Virus record (IMG/VR): IMGVR_UViG_3300020183_000118
Location: 1 to 51,191 of that record
DNA length: 51,191 bases
Reading direction: 5' to 3' (one strand)
From: a virus
Shown here piece after piece: positions 1 to 7,116 of the stretch. How positions within the stretch are numbered: the stretch's first letter is position 1; each line of letters starts with the position of its first letter. Position numbers and translations under genes: made by a program. Below the pieces are notes generated by a model. The model was not told the origin of the DNA. It saw only the letters and a program-made list of their open reading frames with translations, and made no database searches.

Positions 1-735
1 TAAAATGTTTCCAGAACTGAAATTGGTAATGGCGCTTGTTGTTACATAAGCATTGGTCAGTGCAGATATATAACCGCCGCTAATAACAGCATTACCTGTG
101 CTAAAATTTGTAGTAGTACCAGTGGTCGTATTGCTTTGTGTAGCGTTAAGTGTGGTAGCGTACCAACTTTCTACATTTCCTGTTGCAGCAGTAATATTTG
201 CGAGTGCAGATATGTAACCTCCACTAACAACTGCATTTGCTGTACTAAAATTTGTTGTTTGGGTAGTGGTAGCAGTTAAATTAGCTAAATCGTTGATATA
301 ACCGCCGGTAATGACAGCATTGGCAGTGTTGACGGATCCAAATGCACCTGCGTAGGTAACTCCAATGTTGCCAAAGATACTGCTTCCATTCACATTAGAG
401 ATATTACCACTGAAGTTATAGGCAAACAAATTACCTGCAAAAAGATTTCCCGAGATACCAGCACCGCCAACTACAGTTAATGCACCGTTAGTGACATCAG
501 TGGAGTTTACGCCAGATGTTGCAACTAAATTGCCAAATATTCGTGCTACCCCTGACACATTGGCAGTGCCTGTAACAGTGAATGTATCTACTAGACTGTT
601 GGTATTGACACCAAATCGAAAGTTGGTGAAATCCATATAGGTCAACGGTTTACCATTTGTGGTAAACGCAAGATCTACACTTTGTCTGTCTAGGTCGGAA
701 AAAAGTAAAGCGCCGCTTATTCTGCCAATTGCCAC
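1..735 (-). CDS. Fibre-like virion protein with GGYI repeats (partial, C-terminus beyond window)
   Basis: At least 245 residues, open to the left edge. I chose a GTG start (codon 735-733, VAIGRISGALLFSD) because it follows GGAG by five bases and lies just after the stop of the upstream gene. The chain is rich in Asn, Thr, Ala and Gly, with no signal peptide or membrane segment. Its distal part has at least three related copies of a motif like NAVISGGYISALAN (bases about 60-330), separated by Thr/Asn spacers, as in beta-rich phage fibre or shaft proteins. It is the last visible gene of a minus-strand block of virion-type genes with a likely late promoter at 1907-1914. Role as a tail or head fibre component is inferred from composition, repeats and context; no family is recognised firmly. 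Confidence 0.6.
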   Translation of the reverse strand, partial: MAIGRISGALLFSDLDRQSVDLAFTTNGKPLTYMDFTNFRFGVNTNSLVDTFTVTGTANVSGVARIFGNLVATSGVNSTDVTNGALTVVGGAGISGNLFAGNLFAYNFSGNISNVNGSSIFGNIGVTYAGAFGSVNTANAVITGGYINDLANLTATTTQTTNFSTANAVVSGGYISALANITAATGNVESWYATTLNATQSNTTTGTTTNFSTGNAVISGGYISALTNAYVTTSAITNFSSGNIL

Positions 736-744
736 GGCTGCTCC

Positions 745-1170
745 TTATGCAGCATCAGTGCTGTTGAGGTTGTGTACTACTACAATTTTGTTAGGATTCA
801 CTCCTGGCGCAGGAGGAGGGCTGGTGAATGTGATAGTGGTTGTACCATTCGTGGTATAATTTATTGTGGGCTGCTGATAAACACCGCCAATTGAAACCAG
901 TACAGCGTTGTCGCTTGATTCTATTTGACTCATTGTAAATGCGGTGGTTACACCATCGCCAGTGAATTCATCTACTGTGATGCTTACCGAACCAATTTTG
1001 GCCACTTGATTCCAAACACTGGCAAAGTACATTTCTATTCTGTTGTTTGATATGTTAAATCTGACCTGTCCATTCACTGGTTGGTCTGGTCCAACACTGT
1101 TACTACCAATAGGCAATTGTATTGCGTAGCTACCGCCCAACAATTGTGTGTTTTTTAAATAGCGTCCCAT
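745..1170 (-). CDS. Small virion structural protein with fibre-type beta modules
   Basis: 141 residues. The N-terminal half (about 25-60) has the pattern PVNGQVRFN..NNRIEMYFASVW, common in phage fibre and baseplate-attached proteins that carry a short beta-meander ending in Trp. The second half (about 65-138) has a module starting DEFTGDGVTTAFTM and ending KIVVVH. A similar module appears several times in the giant baseplate protein at 35453-48142. It lies nine bases before the GTG start of the next gene and three bases after the 107-residue gene, so the block is probably one transcript. Function as a decorating or fibre-tip component is an inference. Confidence 0.7.
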   Translation of the reverse strand: MGRYLKNTQLLGGSYAIQLPIGSNSVGPDQPVNGQVRFNISNNRIEMYFASVWNQVAKIGSVSITVDEFTGDGVTTAFTMSQIESSDNAVLVSIGGVYQQPTINYTTNGTTTITFTSPPPAPGVNPNKIVVVHNLNSTDAA

Positions 1171-1173
1171 TAG

Positions 1174-1497
1174 TTATACACCTATAGTGCTTACAGTGGC
1201 CACAATGGTGTTACCAACATTGGCATTTGCTCTAATTGTGTCGCCTTGAGCCAATACCAGTTTTTCCCAGTCAACAATATAGGTATCCCCGGATGTGATC
1301 AATTTGTTCTTGTACACTATGTTGTTGGCATTGGCCTCAAAGCCCGCAGGAACAACATGCAAGGTAAAGGCTGTTGCTGCTGTGTTTGTGTTGCAAAAAT
1401 ACATGGTAGTTACCGCTTGTCCACCAACGCTGGTCACTGTCAATACATTGGCTGCTGCCTGTCCTGAGTCTACTAAAACTGTGTTGTGAATTGCCAT
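1174..1497 (-). CDS. Small virion structural protein
   Basis: 107 residues, no signal peptide or membrane segment. The sequence is beta-strand rich, with alternating hydrophobic residues and many Thr, Val, Asn and Ala (for example QAVTTMYFCNTNTAATAFTL). Proteins of this size and style are frequent in the virion gene blocks of marine T4-like phages, but I cannot assign a T4 counterpart. The ATG at 1497 is preceded by AAGGA (ATAAGGATATAAAATG). It sits between two other putative structural genes with gaps of 3 and 9 bases, so co-transcription is very likely. Confidence 0.65.
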   Translation of the reverse strand: MAIHNTVLVDSGQAAANVLTVTSVGGQAVTTMYFCNTNTAATAFTLHVVPAGFEANANNIVYKNKLITSGDTYIVDWEKLVLAQGDTIRANANVGNTIVATVSTIGV

Positions 1498-1506
1498 TTT
1501 ATATCC

Positions 1507-1887
1507 TTATAGTACCAATGCGTAAACTTGTGCGCTGGTTACTGCTGTTGCTGATCCGGTCTGAATTGATTCGTATGTTGATCCATCGTTTGTTAAAGTC
1601 CAGGCCCCTAATGTTTCGTTCCAAAGGATTGCCACATTTGCATACGATCCTCTATCAACCTCAATACCAGCTGTGTTTAGTGTTACACCTGCCCCAGTTT
1701 CCCCTGCATTTAAAGTTATGGTATTATCAGTGATGCTGAGATCTTTTTTGTAAACGTTGGTGGAATTTCCTCCAACAAAAAGATTACCATCAATGTAGAC
1801 TGTGTTAGTACTTATAGTGACATTGGCAGTTGGATTGATCTTGTTGGTAATACTGTAGTCAGTATTTAAACTTTTAACTGTGGCCAT
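1507..1887 (-). CDS. Small virion structural protein, first gene of fibre block
   Basis: 126 residues. Residues about 25-70 resemble the repeated beta-strand units of phage fibre proteins (VTISTNTVYIDGNLFVGG, then LSITDNTITLNAGETGAGV), followed by a Trp-containing strand pair (VAILWNETLGAWTLTNDG). The start at 1887 has a good ribosome site (AAGGACCCATAATG). A near-consensus late promoter, CATAAATA, lies 20 bases upstream on the same strand, so this gene probably opens the late transcript that also carries the next three genes. Assignment as fibre or whisker-like protein is from sequence style and position. Confidence 0.65.
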   Translation of the reverse strand: MATVKSLNTDYSITNKINPTANVTISTNTVYIDGNLFVGGNSTNVYKKDLSITDNTITLNAGETGAGVTLNTAGIEVDRGSYANVAILWNETLGAWTLTNDGSTYESIQTGSATAVTSAQVYALVL

Positions 1888-1906
1888 TATGGGTCCTTAT
1901 CTAGTG

Positions 1907-1914
1907 TATTTATG
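1907..1914 (-). promoter_or_regulatory. Probable T4-type late promoter (CATAAATA)
   Basis: The minus strand reads CATAAATA, one base from the T4 late consensus TATAAATA recognised by gp55-bound RNA polymerase. It lies 20 bases before the ATG at 1887, leaving space for a short leader with AAGGA. gp55 is encoded in this window, which supports the reading. Confidence 0.6.
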
Positions 1915-1940
1915 CTAGTATAAAGTTTGATCTAGTCAAT

Positions 1941-1963
1941 AAAAAACCCGCCAAAGCGGGTTT
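1941..1963 (-). terminator. Rho-independent terminator after the 163-residue gene
   Basis: On the minus strand an 8-bp stem (AAACCCGC with GCGGGTTT, positions 1963-1944) with a four-base loop is followed by a run of T residues (1946-1941). It stands 19 bases beyond the stop of the gene at 1982-2473 and separates it from the fibre block with its own promoter. Confidence 0.85.
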
Positions 1964-1981
1964 AATTTTATATCATTTTGA

Positions 1982-2473
1982 TCAATGACATTCTACATTT
2001 GCAAAAGTAGAAGTTGCTACGCTGTCACTGGTTCTCCAACGATATCTGTTATTGCTTTGATCCCAAACATGTTTGTTTGAGATTCTGCTTACATAGAACC
2101 GAGTATTACTGGTATTATACCCAGTCACTGTCATAGTGCTCGATCCTGATGCTGCTGCTGCATTGGCAGCATCTGCTCCTGCTGCTAATGTAGCGATAGT
2201 AACACTGGCATTGCTATGTGTACGACTTTCAGTTGCGCCTACCGCATTAGCGACCAAGAACTGTTTAGCACCTTTTTGAGCAATAATATAGGCATTTGCG
2301 TGTAACACGCCTGCGCTTGTTCTAAATTGTACTTTGACTGTTTTTACACCTTGAACTGTTACCCACTGTGGACGACCGCCGGTGCCACCAACGGAACTGA
2401 TTGTTGCACTTACTTCTTGATCAACTAGTGTACCGTCACTTCTTTCGTGACTAATTTTTAAACCTCTTGCCAT
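1982..2473 (-). CDS. Putative virion protein, independently transcribed
   Basis: 163 residues. No known domain is recognised. The N-terminal half has alternating strands (VTVQGVKTVKVQFRTSAGVL); the middle is an Ala-rich stretch (about residues 95-115, AAGADAANAAAASGSS); the C-terminal third is basic and aromatic (VWDQSNNRYRWRTSDSV). The ribosome site AAAGGAG is strong. The gene has its own terminator and a likely late promoter about 80 bases upstream, so it may be made in large amounts, as expected for an abundant virion protein such as a head decoration or fibre-associated protein. That last point is inferred from position next to gp23. Confidence 0.65.
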   Translation of the reverse strand: MARGLKISHERSDGTLVDQEVSATISSVGGTGGRPQWVTVQGVKTVKVQFRTSAGVLHANAYIIAQKGAKQFLVANAVGATESRTHSNASVTIATLAAGADAANAAAASGSSTMTVTGYNTSNTRFYVSRISNKHVWDQSNNRYRWRTSDSVATSTFANVECH

Positions 2474-2552
2474 TTTATTTCTCCTTTAATTAGCGTTCTA
2501 GGCTATACGCGGTTAGCATTCCGACATAAGCTCTCAGTTAAGAGCGAACTAA

Positions 2553-2789
2553 TTATTTATTTGATCCGCAATAAATTTGGTCCATGGATCGGTGTTTGCG
2601 TACTGCCGTAGTACTTCTAGATTTTTTACTCTTCGCGTTGTGGTAGCAAAGTAAATTTTTTTCTAAATCTTTAAATACACGGGCCAACTCAATTAATACT
2701 CTGTCACAACGTATCGTCCACGAATCAATAGTATCGTAGCTGTGATCAATATAATTGTCAAAAGTATCAATTCCAATATACTTACTCAT
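2553..2789 (-). CDS. Hypothetical small protein (doubtful)
   Basis: A 78-residue reading frame starting MSKYIGIDTFDNYID, mixed charged and aromatic, no recognised domain, basic C-terminal part. The frame stays open upstream to a TTG near 2831, but that part is only translation of the terminator hairpin. The ATG directly follows the T run of the gp23 terminator and has no ribosome site, so expression is doubtful. Its stop overlaps a candidate late promoter. It may be a remnant or chance frame. Confidence 0.3.
   Translation of the reverse strand: MSKYIGIDTFDNYIDHSYDTIDSWTIRCDRVLIELARVFKDLEKNLLCYHNAKSKKSRSTTAVRKHRSMDQIYCGSNK
2554..2561 (-). promoter_or_regulatory. Candidate late promoter (AATAAATA)
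   Basis: The minus strand reads AATAAATA, one mismatch to TATAAATA. A transcript starting a few bases downstream would have a leader of about 75 bases before the ATG at 2473. That leader holds a hairpin, GCTCT/AGAGC, at 2530-2545. Confidence 0.45.
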
Positions 2790-2790
2790 A

Positions 2791-2811
2791 AAAAAAGCAC
2801 CCGAAGGTGCT
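2791..2811 (-). terminator. Rho-independent terminator of the gp23 gene
   Basis: On the minus strand GCACC-TTC-GGGTGC forms a GC-rich stem followed by seven T residues, about 30 bases beyond the gp23 stop. This is a typical strong terminator ending the head-gene transcript. Positions may be off by one base. Confidence 0.85.
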
Positions 2812-2840
2812 TTTTTATTTTTACCAAACAATGATAAAAA

Positions 2841-4037
2841 TCACTGAAATGATAGATTTGAGACAGCAATCTCACCTAGGTAGTCAGCTGCATTACCGAA
2901 CGACGATGCTGTGTTAGTTAACTCAACATAACCATAACGAGTCATGAAACCAACTACTGGCTCAAATGTGCTTGGATCTAGAACAACACCAGAGCTCATT
3001 AGAGGGATATATGGGCAATAGAACGCTGCTGCATCAGCCTCGCTTGAACCCTTATAACCAACTAGAACTGCTTGGCTATCGCTAGCATAGCTGTCAACAT
3101 AGATACGCATTGCGCCGTTTAGTGTACCAACAAACTTGGTGTTGGTAGGAGCTTCAAAGGTACCTTCAGTTGTACGAGCAAATGCACTAGTGGTTGCGCT
3201 TTGTAACACAGTTAGAGCTGCTGGACTTACAACTGCCCAGTTACCAGCACCACGACGTGTACGACTAGCGATTAGGTTTGCTGTACGGTTGATTAGAACA
3301 GCTAGTGCAGCATGTTCGTCACCAACGAATGTAGCAGTACCTGATACAGCAGCCTGGTCAAATGTAAACTCAGTTGCTGCTAGGCTACGTAGCGAACCTA
3401 GGATTTCTTGGTCAATTTCAACGGTAATCTCTTGTGCAAGAGCTGCCATGATTTCTGCTTCGATGTCAAGACCGTGCATGGCTTGTGCATCTTGTGCAGC
3501 TTCAAAAGTCCAGCGAGCTGATAACTTACGAGTCTTGGCTTCAACAACTTGCTTCAAGATTTGTACATTGATTCTGTTACCAGGTACACCTTCTAGTGTG
3601 CTAGTTGTTGCTGCTTTACCAGTTGTTGCTGTGCCACCTGGTGTTAGACCAGAATATGCAACAGCTATCTTGAATGGGCTTAGTGCTTCATCACCAGCTG
3701 TGGTACCAGTAGCGTATGGGCTAGCTGTGTCAGTGGTATTGTCTGCATAACGAACACGTAGTGTGTGGATCTGTGCAACAGGTCCAGTCATTGGCTGAAC
3801 ACCAACGATTTCGTTTGCAATAACTGTAGGCATTACACGTCGAATAACTGGTAGAATTACACGATTTAGTGTTGCTACGTTTGAAGCGGCAGTTGCGCCT
3901 GCAGTTGCAGCTTCCATCAAGTGCGTGCGAGTGTTCTCAAGGATTACACCCATTGTGGTTCTTTTAGAACCGTTTAAGCCTTCTAACAGAGCGTCTTTAG
4001 TTTCGCCCCAACGGCTTTCTAGTAATGCTTGTGTCAT
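2841..4037 (-). CDS. 23: Major capsid protein (gp23 family)
   Basis: 398 residues. It builds the hexameric capsid lattice of the T4-type head. Hallmarks seen: the region GVQPMTGPVAQIHTLRVRY (about 78-96), RTRRGAGNW (about 260-268), and the C-terminal block FYCPYIPLMSSGVVLDPSTF with a following PVVGFMTRYGY. The gene follows gp22 and gp21 in the canonical head order and has a strong ribosome site (AGGAGAAAAGGA). It is clearly shorter than T4 gp23 (521 residues). The part before the conserved core is only about 55 residues, but it holds several L/I-x-E motifs (ending at residues 7, 19, 34 and 42) of the type cut by gp21. A short propeptide removed at one of these is likely, by analogy with T4. 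Confidence 0.95.
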   Translation of the reverse strand: MTQALLESRWGETKDALLEGLNGSKRTTMGVILENTRTHLMEAATAGATAASNVATLNRVILPVIRRVMPTVIANEIVGVQPMTGPVAQIHTLRVRYADNTTDTASPYATGTTAGDEALSPFKIAVAYSGLTPGGTATTGKAATTSTLEGVPGNRINVQILKQVVEAKTRKLSARWTFEAAQDAQAMHGLDIEAEIMAALAQEITVEIDQEILGSLRSLAATEFTFDQAAVSGTATFVGDEHAALAVLINRTANLIASRTRRGAGNWAVVSPAALTVLQSATTSAFARTTEGTFEAPTNTKFVGTLNGAMRIYVDSYASDSQAVLVGYKGSSEADAAAFYCPYIPLMSSGVVLDPSTFEPVVGFMTRYGYVELTNTASSFGNAADYLGEIAVSNLSFQ

Positions 4038-4063
4038 TTTTTTCCTTTTCTCCTATTTAGGGT

Positions 4064-5170
4064 TTACTTTAGCCCTGCTAAACGCTTGATTTCAAAAACG
4101 TTATTAGCGTTTTCTTCAACGGTTTGTGTATTAGCAGATTTATCACCAGTTACTTCTACACGGCCTTCTGCTAGCATTGCCTTGGGCTTGGCAGCAGGTT
4201 GAGCTGTGTTGTTTAGAACAGCTGGTAGATACTTGTCGTATGCACTCTGCAACTTAGCAGTCTGCACACTTTCAAGGAGTTCGCTCATGACTGCTGCTTT
4301 CTCCTTGTTTAACGATTTCAAAAGACTTGCCATGATTTCACGGCGTTCAGTTGATTCACGTATAATCTTAATTTCTTTCTCTTTTGATTCAACAATCATT
4401 GCAGCTTTTTCTACATGAGCTTGTGCTTCTTGCAAAGCCTGCTCTTTGGCAGCAACAACAGCTTGTAGCTTGCGAATCTCTTTGTTCTCATTTAAGTGAG
4501 TAACAGCGAATTCACTAGCAAAAGCTTCAAAGATTTGACGACCAAACATGTTCTCACGAGCAAGTTGTATGTCTTCTTTGAGTTGAGTCATTTCTGACTC
4601 TAGTTTTCTGGTAATTGACTCTTTAACCAGTTCTGCAGATCTTGCAACGAAATTTTGTTGTAGTTCAGCAAGCTTATCTTTGGCACCAGCGATTAGACGA
4701 ACTTTTGTCTCAACCACTGCCTGCTTGTCTTGCTCGAACTCTTGAATTTCTTCCGCTAATGACTTGATAACAAATGATTCTAGCTTACTAACACTATTTT
4801 CATATTGCTTACGGTCTTCACGTAGTTCTTTAATTTCTTCGGCCAGTTTACCAACCAAGAAATTGTTGAACTTTTCGCTGTTTTCCATCATGTGAACTTT
4901 AAATTTCGCACGATCTTCTGCTAGAGACTGTTTCTCTGCTGCAAACTCTTCGAGTTCGCTTTGCAGACTTTCAGTTACCATTCTGTCTAGAGCTTCAACC
5001 ATAACTTGTTTGTCATGCTGATAGCGTTGAGCAAATTCTTCACGAAGTTCTGCACGAACACTCTCACGAGCTTCTAGCAGTTTTGCTTCCCAAGCTTCAC
5101 TAATTGCTTGCTTGGTATCTTCGTTTATGATGCCGCTGTCTACCAATGGTTTGATAGCATCTAATAACAT
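4064..5170 (-). CDS. 22: Prohead core scaffolding protein (gp22-like)
   Basis: 368 residues, strongly charged and almost wholly alpha-helical, with long coiled-coil stretches between about 20 and 300 (runs such as FAAEKQSLAEDRAKFKVHMM and EEIQEFEQDKQAVVETKVRL). The C-terminal 60 residues are Pro/Ala/Asn-rich and end EIKRLAGLK. In T4, gp22 is the main internal scaffold on which gp23 assembles and which gp21 later degrades. Length exceeds T4 gp22 (269 residues), which fits the longer scaffolds of marine relatives. Position between gp21 and gp23, the coiled coil and the strong site AGGAGA before the ATG make the assignment firm. Confidence 0.9.
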   Translation of the reverse strand: MLLDAIKPLVDSGIINEDTKQAISEAWEAKLLEARESVRAELREEFAQRYQHDKQVMVEALDRMVTESLQSELEEFAAEKQSLAEDRAKFKVHMMENSEKFNNFLVGKLAEEIKELREDRKQYENSVSKLESFVIKSLAEEIQEFEQDKQAVVETKVRLIAGAKDKLAELQQNFVARSAELVKESITRKLESEMTQLKEDIQLARENMFGRQIFEAFASEFAVTHLNENKEIRKLQAVVAAKEQALQEAQAHVEKAAMIVESKEKEIKIIRESTERREIMASLLKSLNKEKAAVMSELLESVQTAKLQSAYDKYLPAVLNNTAQPAAKPKAMLAEGRVEVTGDKSANTQTVEENANNVFEIKRLAGLK

Positions 5171-5180
5171 CAGGTTTCTC

Positions 5181-5828
5181 CTATTTTAACTTAAGGTCAT
5201 TGATAAGGCGTGTTAGGCCTTCTTTCAGGTACCGCTGTACTCTTTGATCTTGTGTGGCATCACGAGCCACATCTAACACTCGGTGTCCGTGACGCATATT
5301 CATCAAGCTCTCATAGATAGCTCTTGGATATGCATTTGGAGCCGAAGGCTGTGCTACAATGTCAACGGTTATGATATCAAAACCACTTACACGCCCGTCG
5401 TTAGCTACTTCTCCGCTTCCTCGGCTGCTGACACCCAACTTTACACCAGATGTGATCATTGCTTTAACAAGTTCTCCCATTGGTGTTGGTAGGATTTTTA
5501 GTTTGCCAAATCCGCAAGGACCGTCCATCCACATACCTGTAATCATATGTGACACACGATCCAAATTAATCTTCAAATCATCAGGGTGATCAACTTCGCC
5601 AAGGACGCTTTTGCCTTCCTTGATAGTTTCATTGATAGTTTGTACGGCCTTTTGAATTTCCGTCATAGGATATACACGCTGATTTTCATTTTTGACATCA
5701 CCTTGAATGCATATCCCTTCCAGATACAAATTTTTCTGTTCCTTTCCATCGTACCCGGGCGCATCCTCTTCAAGGATTTTGATCTGCGCCCGGTCGAATG
5801 AAAGTTGCTCTTTTAGGTACAAAGCCAT
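5181..5828 (-). CDS. 21: Prohead core maturation protease (gp21 family)
   Basis: 215 residues, matching the size of T4 gp21. This serine protease is built into the prohead, activates itself and cleaves scaffold, core proteins and gp23 after L/I-x-E sites. Key motifs visible are GEVDHPD with the candidate catalytic His81, and LGVSSRGSGEV with Ser134/Ser135, the usual His and Ser blocks of herpesvirus-type prohead proteases. An acidic third residue cannot be fixed by eye; FDIITVDIVAQPSAP (about 150-164) is the conserved strand after the Ser block. Gaps to gp22 (10 bases) and the core protein (13 bases) show one transcript. Confidence 0.95.
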   Translation of the reverse strand: MALYLKEQLSFDRAQIKILEEDAPGYDGKEQKNLYLEGICIQGDVKNENQRVYPMTEIQKAVQTINETIKEGKSVLGEVDHPDDLKINLDRVSHMITGMWMDGPCGFGKLKILPTPMGELVKAMITSGVKLGVSSRGSGEVANDGRVSGFDIITVDIVAQPSAPNAYPRAIYESLMNMRHGHRVLDVARDATQDQRVQRYLKEGLTRLINDLKLK

Positions 5829-5841
5829 ATTATTGCCCTAA

Positions 5842-6777
5842 TTAATTACCACCAGGTTCGATACTGTGCTTGTTAATGCCGCCTTCTTCACCTGTTTTTG
5901 CTTTCTCTTTCTTTGAGAAAGTGTTGCCTGCTCTTGCTCCTGGAACATTTTCAAAGTTACCTGCATGTGGTAGATCTTTGGTTGTGCCTTTCTTTGGAGC
6001 ACTTGTGCCGTCTGGTGCGCTTTCGCTAGCACCTTGCACCAAGTTCTTTGCAGTACCACCCATGTCATTCTTGCCTGCTACTGTTGACTGTGTGTTAACA
6101 TTAGCATGATCGCCACCTGCGCTGGTACCAGCTGGTTGTCCTTCGGTGTTGCTAGGTGCGCTGATTTTTTCTACATATTCACGCATTAGATCAACTGCGG
6201 TTTTTTGTAGCGGACGACGCTGACGAGATTCATAAACGGACTCATCCATTTTTTCTTCTTTGTCGTCATCTTCTTCTTTGTCATCTTTGTCGTCATGTTG
6301 AGCTTCGTACATTTCCATGTCATCTTTACGATCCATGTCGACCATGTCATCATCGCCCATGTCCATTGTATCCATGTCCCCCATGTCATCATCGCCTTCG
6401 TCGCCCATTAGCTGTTCAAATTCGGCTTTTAAGGCTTCTAGCTCGCTTTCAAGATCCATGACTTTTTGCTCTAGGTCGCCTACGCCATCGTCATCGCCCA
6501 TGTCATCATCGCCCATGTCGCCCATGTCGCCCATGTCCATGGCATCCATGACATCTTCGTCTTCGCCTTCGACCATGCCACCGTTTTGATCGGCATCAAT
6601 TTCCTGCATCATTGATTCTACTGGACTACCGCCCATACCTTCTTCGGCATATTCTTCATCCATTAGGCTTTCGTAGATGTCGCGACTTTTTTCTACTACA
6701 ATTTCGTGAAACAACGCACGAGCTTGATCTTCCTCGTCGTTGATAATGTGTTCTATTAGCTGTTCATATTTGTTCAT
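5842..6777 (-). CDS. Acidic prohead core protein (gp68/gp67-like position)
   Basis: 311 residues. Residues 1-50 are helical (QLIEHIINDEEDQARALFHE), similar in style to the N-terminus of T4-type prohead core protein gp68. Residues about 60-190 are extremely acidic with repeated DDDMGDMD-type units around a short coiled coil (LEQKVMDLESELEALKAEFEQL broken here for length: about 105-126). A basic RQRRPLQK segment (about 185-192) follows, then an Asn/Gly/Thr-rich tail. It lies between portal and gp21, where T4 has genes 67 and 68, so an internal scaffold role with proteolysis by gp21 is likely. Strong site AAGGAG precedes the ATG. Exact equivalence to 67 or 68 is uncertain. Confidence 0.75.
   Translation of the reverse strand: MNKYEQLIEHIINDEEDQARALFHEIVVEKSRDIYESLMDEEYAEEGMGGSPVESMMQEIDADQNGGMVEGEDEDVMDAMDMGDMGDMGDDDMGDDDGVGDLEQKVMDLESELEALKAEFEQLMGDEGDDDMGDMDTMDMGDDDMVDMDRKDDMEMYEAQHDDKDDKEEDDDKEEKMDESVYESRQRRPLQKTAVDLMREYVEKISAPSNTEGQPAGTSAGGDHANVNTQSTVAGKNDMGGTAKNLVQGASESAPDGTSAPKKGTTKDLPHAGNFENVPGARAGNTFSKKEKAKTGEEGGINKHSIEPGGN
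6320..6590. repeat. In-frame tandem repeats coding Asp/Met/Gly
   Basis: Short direct repeats of the type GCCCATGTC and GCCCATGTCATCATC occur many times inside the acidic core protein gene. They code GDM, DDDMGDM and similar units. Unequal recombination or slippage could change their number without a frame shift, because the units are multiples of three. Confidence 0.7.
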
Positions 6778-6870
6778 CGGGAACTCCTTATAATAATATG
6801 GCTGTATTTTATTTACTAAAATACCTAGATAATGGGGTTAAATGGTGTTTTTTTGAAGGATTTACTAGGA

Positions 6871-7095
6871 CTACATAGGCCCAGGCGCGGCTGCAGGAGG
6901 TTTGTACTGTTTTGCTACTTTTTCTAATTTGTTTTCGTGTTCTACTTTACGCACATCATTGGCCATTCGTAAACGATTGAGATCGCCCAAGGTAAGCCGT
7001 GTTTTTCTAAGATCGCTCAGCTTGAGAGGCGTGTTATCGTCTTTCTCACTTTGATATCCGGGCTTGGCAGGTTCAAACAATTCAGTAACAATCAT
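6871..7095 (-). CDS. Small protein between portal and prohead core gene
   Basis: 74 residues, basic and helical in the middle (LRKTRLTLGDLNRLRMANDV), with a Pro/Ala-rich C-terminus (PPAAAPGPM). No domain is recognised. It occupies the place of T4 gene 67 (between 20 and 68) but is not acidic like gp67, so only the position supports a prohead core role. No clear ribosome site precedes the ATG; a TAAATA-like motif (AGTAAATAAC) lies a few bases upstream. Confidence 0.6.
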   Translation of the reverse strand: MIVTELFEPAKPGYQSEKDDNTPLKLSDLRKTRLTLGDLNRLRMANDVRKVEHENKLEKVAKQYKPPAAAPGPM

Positions 7096-7116
7096 ACAGT
7101 TATTTACTCAATCTTG

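Noticed and set aside
3136-3750. 204-residue plus-strand frame opposite gp23
   Set aside because: Fully antisense to gp23 in a codon-biased region, Val/Ala/Arg-rich chance translation, no ribosome site.
6320-6590. Repeat cluster as CRISPR array
   Set aside because: Repeats are short, degenerate, without unique spacers and lie in frame inside a coding gene.
6800-6850. GTAAATAAAAT motif before the acidic core gene as a late promoter
   Set aside because: Too far from TATAAATA at the first two positions; the gene is likely read from upstream.
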